From DASUPK01 sp963763955 (lineage in GTDB: Bacteria > Actinomycetota > Thermoleophilia > Solirubrobacterales > 70-9): DNA of 64,000 nt. Shown here piece after piece: positions 59,196 through 64,000 of the stretch. The notes under the pieces are model-generated. The model did no database searches and was not told where the DNA came from. It worked only from the letters and a program-made list of their open reading frames with translations. The stretch is from positions 310,001 through 374,000 of the forward strand of contig CAVXQP010000016.1 of the NCBI GenBank assembly GCA_963763955.1, in the 5' to 3' direction. A program made the translations under genes and the position numbers. Within the stretch, counting starts at the first letter, position 1, and each line of letters starts with the position of its first letter.

Positions 59196-60635
59196 TTGCG
59201 CGTTGAGGTCACCGACAAGCCCCTCGCCGAGGTCGATTCGGACCTTCTCGCGGTGCTGCTGTTCGACGGGGACGAGCTGCCGGAGCCGCTGGCCGGCGCG
59301 CCGGGCTCGGAGGACGTCAAGGGCGGCTACAAGAAGGCGACCCTGGTCCACCCGGGGAGCCCGCGCCGGGCGCTCGTGATCGGGCTGGGGGATCGCGAGG
59401 AATTCGAGCCCGAGCGTGCTCGCGTCGCCGGCGCGATCGCGGCCCGCACCGCCGCCTCGGTGGACGGGACATCGCTGGCGCTGGCCGGGCCGGACTCCAG
59501 CGATCCGAAGGCCCTGGCCACCGCGATGGCGGAGGGCGCGATCCTCGCCTCCTACCGCTTCGACCGCTTCAAGTCGAAGAAGGGCGACGACGGCGATTCG
59601 CCCAAACACCTCGAGGACCTCACTGTCATCGCGGACGGCGGCCTCGCCGAGGCGATCGAGTTCGCCCGCGTCGGCGCGGAGGCCGAGAACTTCGCCCGCG
59701 AGCTCCAGGACCTGCCCTCCAACGTGGTCACTCCCTCCTACCTGGCGGGCCGCGCCCAGGCGATCGCGGAGGAGCACTCCACGGTGACCTGCGAGGTGAT
59801 GGGCCGCAAGCAGATCGCCGAGAAGGGCATGGGCGGGCTCGTCGCGGTCTCGCAGGGGAGCGCCGAGGAGCCCCAGCTGATCGTCCTCCGCTACCAGGCG
59901 GGAGGTGACGGCGAGACCCTCGGACTGGTCGGCAAGGGCGTCACCTTCGACTCCGGCGGCATCTCGATCAAGCCGTCCACCGGAATGCAGGAGATGAAGA
60001 TGGACATGTCCGGGGCAGCCGCGGTCCTCGAGGCCGTCTCCGCGATCGCAAAGCTGGAGGTGCCGATCAACATCCTCGCGGTCATCCCCTCCACCGAGAA
60101 CATGCCCAGCGGCACCGCAGTCAAGCCCGGCGACATCATCACCCAGCTCAACGGCAAGACGGTCGAGGTGAACAACACCGACGCCGAGGGCCGGCTGATT
60201 CTCGCCGATGCACTCGCCTACTCGGTCGAGCTGGGCGCCGACCGGATGGTCGACCTGGCCACACTGACCGGGGCCGTGATCGTCGCGCTCGGGTCCACCT
60301 ACGCCGGGCTGATCTCGAACGACGACGGCTTCGCCGCCGAGGTCGAGGGCGCCGCAGCCCGGACGGGCGAGCTCGCCTGGCGGCTGCCGCTCCACCCTGA
60401 GTACAAGGAGCTCACCAAGGGCACCGCCGCCGACCTCACCAACGCCTCGTCCAAGCGCAAGGCCTCCACCATCTACGCGGGGTCGTTCCTCGAGGAGTTC
60501 GTGGACGACAAACCCTGGGTCCACCTCGACATCGCCGGCACGGCATGGGACGTGGGCCGCGAGTACGTGGGCAAGGGGCCGAGCGGCTTCGGGGTGCGGC
60601 TGCTGATCGACCTCGCCCGCTCGCTGGCGAGCTAG
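59196..60635 (+). CDS. pepA: Leucyl aminopeptidase (M17 family)
   Basis: A 479-residue M17 metallopeptidase. Its N-terminal macro-like domain is followed by the catalytic domain: LVGKGVTFDSGGISIKPSTG (metal Lys and Asp), MKMDMSGAAAVLEAVSAIAK, VIPSTENMPSGTAVKPGDII, and NTDAEGRLILADALAYSVEL (Asp, Glu and Arg). It releases N-terminal amino acids in the cytosol using two metal ions. The start is TTG 59196; no ATG fits nearby. The upstream 88 bases are shared with the divergent thiolase. Confidence 0.94.
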   Translation: MRVEVTDKPLAEVDSDLLAVLLFDGDELPEPLAGAPGSEDVKGGYKKATLVHPGSPRRALVIGLGDREEFEPERARVAGAIAARTAASVDGTSLALAGPDSSDPKALATAMAEGAILASYRFDRFKSKKGDDGDSPKHLEDLTVIADGGLAEAIEFARVGAEAENFARELQDLPSNVVTPSYLAGRAQAIAEEHSTVTCEVMGRKQIAEKGMGGLVAVSQGSAEEPQLIVLRYQAGGDGETLGLVGKGVTFDSGGISIKPSTGMQEMKMDMSGAAAVLEAVSAIAKLEVPINILAVIPSTENMPSGTAVKPGDIITQLNGKTVEVNNTDAEGRLILADALAYSVELGADRMVDLATLTGAVIVALGSTYAGLISNDDGFAAEVEGAAARTGELAWRLPLHPEYKELTKGTAADLTNASSKRKASTIYAGSFLEEFVDDKPWVHLDIAGTAWDVGREYVGKGPSGFGVRLLIDLARSLAS

Positions 60636-60637
60636 AT

Positions 60638-60652
60638 CGCGAGCAACTCGCG
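60638..60652 (+). terminator. Hairpin after pepA
   Basis: CGCGAG (60638-60643) and CTCGCG (60647-60652) form a 6-bp stem with a CAA loop three bases after the pepA stop, extended by CTAG/CTAG outside an AT bulge. There is no U-tract. It lies between the convergent pepA and thioesterase genes and could serve both. Confidence 0.5.
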
Positions 60653-60689
60653 CTAGTCCCCCCGCTCGTGGCGCGAGCTGATGAAGCGG

Positions 60690-61193
60690 TTACTGCTCGA
60701 AGACGAGGCAGGTGCTGGTGCCGCTGGCGAGCAACTTGCCGGTGTCGACCGCAGTCAGCTTCGCCTCGGCGACGGCAGTCTTGCGGCCACGATGGATGAC
60801 CTCGGCCTCGGCGCCGACGGCGCCGGTGTCGCGAGTGATGGGGCGCAGGTACTTCACCTCGAGGGTCTGGCTGGTGTAGCCCACACCTGCCGGACAGGTG
60901 GTGTGCACCGCACAGCCGAGCGCCGAGTCGAGGATCGTCGAGGCGTAGCCGCCGTGCACGACTCCGATGGGGTTGTAGTGCTCCTCGCCGGGCTCGCCGA
61001 TGAACACGGCCCTCCCTTCGTCCAGCTCGGCGATCGAGAAGTTCATGACCACCGCCATCGGCGGCGGCGGGATCTCGCCCGACTGGATGGCTCTGACGTA
61101 GTCGAGACCGGCCAGCTCGGCGCCGACCGCGGCGCTGGCCACTGGGTCCTGCCAGGTGATGGTGCGGCTACGGGTACCCGGCTTCGCCGTCAA
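60690..61193 (-). CDS. PaaI-like hotdog-fold thioesterase
   Basis: About 167 residues from TTG 61193: FSIAELDEGRAVFIGEPGEE, the hotdog signature HYNPIGVVHGGYASTILDSA, VGYTSQTLEVKYLRPITRDT and AEVIHRGRKTAVAEAKLTAV. It would hydrolyse acyl- or aryl-acyl-CoA. A longer frame (TTG 61244) is open but its first 17 codons coincide with MRGC leader copy 3. From TTG 61193 there is a GAGGAG eight bases upstream, and the leader ORF's TGA overlaps the start as TTGA. It is transcribed divergently from HxlR. Confidence 0.88.
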   Translation of the reverse strand: MTAKPGTRSRTITWQDPVASAAVGAELAGLDYVRAIQSGEIPPPPMAVVMNFSIAELDEGRAVFIGEPGEEHYNPIGVVHGGYASTILDSALGCAVHTTCPAGVGYTSQTLEVKYLRPITRDTGAVGAEAEVIHRGRKTAVAEAKLTAVDTGKLLASGTSTCLVFEQ

Positions 61194-61234
61194 ACGGGTT
61201 GCTCCTCGGCCGTCGCCTCGGAGCACCCTCGCAT
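61190..61234 (-). promoter_or_regulatory. MRGC leader element, copy 3
   Basis: On the minus strand ATG 61234 opens a 14-codon ORF, MRGCSEATAEEQPV, whose TGA (61192-61190) overlaps the TTG start (61193) of the thioesterase. The hairpin arms GGGTGCTCC (61228-61220) and GGAGCAACCC (61205-61196) are identical to copy 1, while the loop differs. The GAGGAG inside the 3' arm is at ideal distance from the TTG. It lies directly after the 46-codon ORF (61241-61381), so the element is also found inside an operon. Confidence 0.6.
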
Positions 61235-61240
61235 CGATGC

Positions 61241-61381
61241 TCAAGCCCGCCCCCGGCGGCGACGGGCGCGCTTGCGCCCGCCGTTGTCGCGGCTCCGCGG
61301 AGCCGGGTAGCGAAGGTCCGCGAGGATCTCCTCGGAGCTGATCCTCACCTGTTCGGGGTGGAATTCGAATCGGAGTGATCT
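61241..61381 (-). CDS. Small basic protein divergent from HxlR
   Basis: A 46-residue ORF from ATG 61381, with AGAGGA seven bases upstream: MRSLRFEFHPEQVRISSEEI, LADLRYPAPRSR, then an Arg/Lys-rich end. The first half is amphipathic, the second half basic and encoded by the palindrome-rich stretch GGCTCCGCGGAGCC. It is the first gene after the divergent operator region. I do not recognise a family. It might be a DNA- or RNA-binding peptide, or a non-functional leader frame. Confidence 0.45.
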   Translation of the reverse strand, partial: RSLRFEFHPEQVRISSEEILADLRYPAPRSRDNGGRKRARRRRGRA

Positions 61382-61406
61382 CATGACGATTCCTCTGGTC
61401 TCGTTG

Positions 61407-61465
61407 GTTGCTTCATGCAACTCCAAGATGGCCGACCCTAGCAGCGTAGGTTGCATGACGCAACC
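61407..61465. promoter_or_regulatory. Pair of GTTGC-N5-GCAAC operators in the HxlR divergent promoter
   Basis: GTTGC-TTCAT-GCAAC (61407-61421) and GGTTGC-ATGAC-GCAACC (61449-61465) are two perfect palindromes with centres 43 bases apart, about four helical turns. They lie between the divergent HxlR gene and the small-ORF/thioesterase unit. HxlR/MarR-type regulators usually bind such palindromes next to their own gene, so autoregulation and control of the thioesterase are likely. Confidence 0.7.
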
Positions 61466-61486
61466 GAGTGTGCGAACATCACAGTC

Positions 61487-61972
61487 GTGCTGGGCAATGA
61501 ATACGAGGGACAGATCTGCTCCATCGCTCGCAGCCTCGAGCTGGTGGGTGAGCGCTGGACGCTGCTGGTGATCCGCGAGGTCTTCAATGGCAACCGCCGC
61601 TTCTCGGAGATGCAGCGCTCCCTAGGCGTCGCCCGGAACGTGCTCACCGCCCGCCTCCAGCGACTGGTCGACGAGGGGATCCTCGAACGCCGGCCCTACA
61701 GCGAGCGACCCGAGCGCTACGAGTACTTCCTCACGGAGAAGGGCCTCGACCTTTGGCCGCTGATGATCTCCCTGATGCATTGGGGGGACAAGCACGAGCC
61801 GGTCCCCGAGGGCCGCCCGATGATCATCGTCCACAAGGGCGAGTGTGGTGGCGAGATCGACGACCGCCGGATCTGCACGAAGTGCGGCAAGCAGCTCAAC
61901 GTTCGCGAGGCGCGCGCCATCGATGGCCCGGGGATCAAGGCGGCGCTCGACTCGCTCAAAGCGGCGGCGTAG
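61487..61972 (+). CDS. HxlR-family winged-helix regulator with C-terminal zinc-ribbon-like tail
   Basis: About 161 residues from GTG 61487: GQICSIARSLELVGERWTLL, VIREVFNGNRRFSEMQRSLG, VARNVLTARLQRLVDEGILE, RRPYSERPERYEYFLTEKGL. The Cys of the N-terminal CSIARSLELVG is the redox or ligand Cys of many HxlR proteins. A second part has Cys in HKGECGGEIDDRRICTKCGK (C-x9-C-x2-C), resembling a small zinc knuckle. The longer frame to 61451 would start inside the second operator and is rejected. It is followed 25 bases later by the acyl-CoA dehydrogenase. Confidence 0.88.
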   Translation: MLGNEYEGQICSIARSLELVGERWTLLVIREVFNGNRRFSEMQRSLGVARNVLTARLQRLVDEGILERRPYSERPERYEYFLTEKGLDLWPLMISLMHWGDKHEPVPEGRPMIIVHKGECGGEIDDRRICTKCGKQLNVREARAIDGPGIKAALDSLKAAA

Positions 61973-61997
61973 CCCGGCTTCCTAGACTCCCCCGCCG

Positions 61998-63143
61998 ATG
62001 GACTTCGAGCTGAGCGACGAGCAGCGGCTGCTGCGCGACACCGTTCGCGACTTCGCCCGCCAGGAGGTGGCGCCGGTCGCCGAGGAGCTCGACCGCACCA
62101 AGGCGTTCCCCTACGAGCTCGTCGAGAAGATGGGCAAGCTCGGGCTGATGGGGATCCCCTTCCCCGAGCAGTACGGCGGTGGCGGTGCCGACACGCTCGC
62201 CTACGCGCTGGCGGTCGAGGAGATGACCAGGGTCGACTCCTCGGTGGCGATCACGATGGCAGCCCACACCTCGCTCGGCACGATGCCCATCTACCTCTGG
62301 GGGACGGACGAGCAGAAGGACGACTGGCTGCCGCAGCTGTGCGGCGGGGAAAAGCTCGCCGCCTTCGGCCTGACCGAGCCGGAGGCCGGTTCCGACGCCG
62401 GCAACACCCACACCCGCGCCGCCCTCGATGGTGGCGAGTGGGTGGTCAACGGCGCCAAGCAGTTCATCACCAACTCGGGCACCGACATCTCCGGCTGCGT
62501 GACGATCACGGCGGTCACCGGCCAGGAGAACGGCAACAGGGAGATCTCCAACATCATCGTCCCCAACGGGACTCCCGGCTACGAGCCCGGCGAGCCGTAC
62601 CGGAAGATGGGCTGGAACGCCTCGGACACGAGGCCGCTCGCCTTCGACGACTGCCGCGTCCCGGAGGCCAACCTCCTCGGCCGCCGAGGCGACGGCTTCA
62701 AGCAGTTCCTTCAGATCCTCGACGGCGGCCGCATCGGCGTGGCGGCGATGGGCGTCGGGCTGGCGCAGGGGGCGCTCGACGAGGCGATCTCCTACTCCAA
62801 AGAGCGTCGGGCCTTTGGGCGGCCGATCGGCAAGTTCCAGGCGATCCAGGCGAAGATCGCCGACCTCTCGGCCCAGATCGAGGCGGCGCGGCTGCTGGTC
62901 TACCGCGCCGCGCAGCTCAAGGAGCGCGGCGAGCCGTTCACGCTCACCGCCGCCCAGGCAAAGTTGATCACCGGACGGCTCGCCGTCCGCGCGACCGAGG
63001 AGGCCGTCCAGATCCACGGCGGCTATGGCTACATCGAGGAGTACCCGGTCTGCCGCTTCTACCGCGACGCGAAGATCCTCACCATCGGCGAGGGCACGGA
63101 CGAGGTGCAGCAGATGGTGATCGCGCGACAGCTGGGGATCTAA
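61998..63143 (+). CDS. Acyl-CoA dehydrogenase
   Basis: A 381-residue flavoenzyme: MDFELSDEQRLLRDTVRDFA, FPEQYGGGGADTLAYALAVE, the FAD/substrate motif AAFGLTEPEAGSDAGNTHTR, YSKERRAFGRPIGKFQAIQA, and QIHGGYGYIEEYPVCRFYRD with the C-terminal ILTIGEGTDEVQQMVIARQL. It would oxidise a short- or branched-chain acyl-CoA and pass electrons to the ETF encoded at 47-48.8 kb. ATG 61998 matches the family start. It is likely co-transcribed with HxlR. Confidence 0.94.
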   Translation: MDFELSDEQRLLRDTVRDFARQEVAPVAEELDRTKAFPYELVEKMGKLGLMGIPFPEQYGGGGADTLAYALAVEEMTRVDSSVAITMAAHTSLGTMPIYLWGTDEQKDDWLPQLCGGEKLAAFGLTEPEAGSDAGNTHTRAALDGGEWVVNGAKQFITNSGTDISGCVTITAVTGQENGNREISNIIVPNGTPGYEPGEPYRKMGWNASDTRPLAFDDCRVPEANLLGRRGDGFKQFLQILDGGRIGVAAMGVGLAQGALDEAISYSKERRAFGRPIGKFQAIQAKIADLSAQIEAARLLVYRAAQLKERGEPFTLTAAQAKLITGRLAVRATEEAVQIHGGYGYIEEYPVCRFYRDAKILTIGEGTDEVQQMVIARQLGI

Positions 63144-63168
63144 CGGCCACCAGCCCGCACCATCAGGA

Positions 63169-63187
63169 GGGACGGCGCAGCCGTCCC
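63169..63187 (+). terminator. Hairpin after the acyl-CoA dehydrogenase gene
   Basis: GGGACGGC (63169-63176) and GCCGTCCC (63180-63187) form a perfect 8-bp stem with a GCA loop, 25 bases after the stop. Flanking CATCAGG (63161) and CCTGATG (63219) form a further long-range inverted repeat. It serves the convergent pair acyl-CoA dehydrogenase / PRC-like gene. Confidence 0.6.
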
Positions 63188-63199
63188 GACTTGTGAGGG

Positions 63200-63238
63200 G
63201 CGGCCGCTCGTGCCCGCGACCTGATGACGAAGCCGTCC
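63200..63238. repeat. GC-rich dispersed repeat abutting the PRC-like stop codon
   Basis: GCGGCCGCTCGTGCCCGCGA onward is the inverse of the 54301-54339 repeat, with 35 of 39 positions identical. It touches the stop (cta 63238-63240) of the minus-strand PRC-like gene, but lies in the opposite orientation relative to that gene from the 54301 copy relative to its gene. Confidence 0.6.
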
Positions 63239-63663
63239 TAGTCTCGCGCCGGGACCGCGGTGATCTCGTCGGCATCCTGCTCGGCGACCTGGGCCGCCCT
63301 ACCCTGGCCCTCGCCGATGGCCCAGTGGGCGCAGAGCTCCAGCTCCTGTAGGGCGGTCAGGGCCTCCGTCGGGCGGAAGCGCGGGGCCTCGCGGACCCAA
63401 TCGCGCTCGTAGGCCGCCCAGAGGCGGCCGGCACCCTCGGCGACATGCTCGAAGGGGATCGCCGTGCATCCGGCGAGCGGTCCCAGGCGGATCAGCACCC
63501 AGCGCGGCTCGCCGTCCTCGGCGTCGACGTGGATGCCGGCGACGCGGCCCAAGGTCTTGCTCTCCAAGCCGTCGATCGGCTTGCCGTCCCAGCCGACCGC
63601 CTCGTCGAGGCTCGGGAGTGATGGCTTGCCCTTCGCGTCCGGTTTGATCTTGGGATCAGCCAT
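63238..63663 (-). CDS. PRC-barrel-like small protein
   Basis: A 141-residue protein from ATG 63663, overlapping the meaB stop by eight bases. The central part WDGKPIDGLESKTLGRVAGI, HVDAEDGEPRWVLIRLGPLA, GCTAIPFEHVAEGAGRLWAA has the PRC-barrel rhythm (G-x-x-G-x-V-x-x-I, W-x-x-V, x-I-P). The C-terminus (AHWAIGEGQGRAAQVAEQDA) is helical. PRC-barrel proteins bind RNA or protein partners; the role here is unknown. A longer frame to 63903 only overlaps meaB. Confidence 0.7.
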   Translation of the reverse strand: MADPKIKPDAKGKPSLPSLDEAVGWDGKPIDGLESKTLGRVAGIHVDAEDGEPRWVLIRLGPLAGCTAIPFEHVAEGAGRLWAAYERDWVREAPRFRPTEALTALQELELCAHWAIGEGQGRAAQVAEQDADEITAVPARD

Positions 63664-64000
63664 CCTCACGCTCGAGTAGGTCCTTGGCCGCGCTGGCGGG
63701 ATCGAGCTCCCGCTTGACAACGCGGTCCAGCAGCTCGCGGATGGATGAGTCGTCCGCGACAGCCGCCTCCAGGCGCCGCCGCATCCGGGATGCTGCGAGC
63801 TCGAGCACCTCGTTGCGCAGATTCCTGGCCCTTCGTTCCTCCAGGGTGCCCTCCGCCTCGATGTGCTCCCGGTGCTCGGCGATCTTCTCAGCCAGTTCCA
63901 CAACCCCCTCGCCCTTTGCGGCCTCGGTGCGGACGATCGGCACCCGCCAGGAGGTGGCCGGCCCGAGCGAGAGCACGCCGCGGATCTCGCGGATCATCGT
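63656..64000 (-). CDS. meaB: Methylmalonyl-CoA mutase-associated GTPase MeaB (ArgK), C-terminal part
   Basis: About 114 C-terminal residues are visible, and the frame continues past the window end. MIREIRGVLSLGPATSWRVP, IVRTEAAKGEGVVELAEKIA, EHREHIEAEGTLEERRARNL, ELAASRMRRRLEAA match the end of MeaB/ArgK, with the post-G-domain helices and dimerisation arm. MeaB guards and reloads cobalamin mutases with GTP hydrolysis, fitting the split mutase at 50587/54339. The G1-G4 motifs lie outside the window. Confidence 0.9.
   Translation of the reverse strand, partial: TMIREIRGVLSLGPATSWRVPIVRTEAAKGEGVVELAEKIAEHREHIEAEGTLEERRARNLRNEVLELAASRMRRRLEAAVADDSSIRELLDRVVKRELDPASAAKDLLEREDG

Overview
The window is about 64 kb of GC-rich chromosome from an actinobacterium. 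Gene content and order suggest a soil-type member of Thermoleophilia (Solirubrobacterales): many GTG/TTG starts, ATGA/GTGA/TTGA stop-start overlaps, and an ATP synthase locus preceded by the classic actinobacterial order rpmE, prfA, prmC, tsaC, glyA, wecA-like, atp operon, all on the minus strand. The lineage below phylum is inferred. I saw no rRNA, tRNA, CRISPR array, phage genes or transposase.

Layout. 1-1.3 kb: 3' part of ahcY (minus). 1.4-2.2 kb: an ArfB-like hydrolase and a DUF1905 protein (plus). 2.2-8.6 kb: minus-strand envelope genes (SIS isomerase, sugar nucleotidyltransferase, UDP-sugar dehydrogenase, LCP protein, M20 peptidase). 8.6-15.9 kb: the complete F-type ATP synthase operon. 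16-18.2 kb: a secreted-type protein and an anti-sigma/ECF pair. 18.1-25.7 kb: polysaccharide genes (WecA-like, AsnB, WbaP-like, DUF354), a DUF3089 lipase-like protein and glyA. 25.8-28.3 kb (plus): R2lox-like oxidase, TetR and two SnoaL-like proteins. 28.2-36.6 kb: tsaC, prmC, prfA, an ApbE/ferric-reductase-like module, an OmpR-type two-component pair, a ferredoxin, DUF1385 and rpmE. 36.7-39.1 kb (plus): an operon of two SnoaL-like proteins, an alpha/beta hydrolase and an ICMT-like methyltransferase. 39.1-42.6 kb: two paralogous sulfatases. 42.7-44.9 kb: a convergent NarL-type regulator and PAS-GAF kinase. 44.9-48.8 kb: cytochrome c, ETF-QO, EtfA, EtfB. 49-51.3 kb: a second ECF/anti-sigma pair, a small lipoprotein and a stand-alone B12-binding subunit. 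51.3-64 kb: a propeller-phosphoesterase, the acyl-CoA mutase large subunit, GGDEF and HAD proteins, thiolase, PepA, a PaaI-like thioesterase divergent from HxlR, an acyl-CoA dehydrogenase, a PRC-like protein and the end of meaB.

How the genes fit together. The right third is a set for acyl-CoA oxidation (dehydrogenase, ETF, ETF-QO, thiolase, thioesterase, B12 mutase split into two genes, MeaB). The left half joins energy conservation with cell-surface sugar synthesis and attachment.

Most unusual signal. A short element lies sense-oriented just before four genes (arfB-like, a SnoaL operon, etfB, a thioesterase). Each copy contains a tiny ORF beginning Met-Arg-Gly and a hairpin of GGGTGCTCC/GGAGCAACCC type with covarying or co-deleted base pairs. 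In two copies the tiny ORF's stop codon overlaps the next start codon. I do not recognise it as a known RNA family. A second, GC-rich dispersed repeat occurs at four places, once inside a coding sequence and twice abutting stop codons. At least eight single-base frame breaks (atpG, atpA, atpI-like, asnB, LCP gene) in otherwise well-conserved genes suggest residual indel errors in the assembly.
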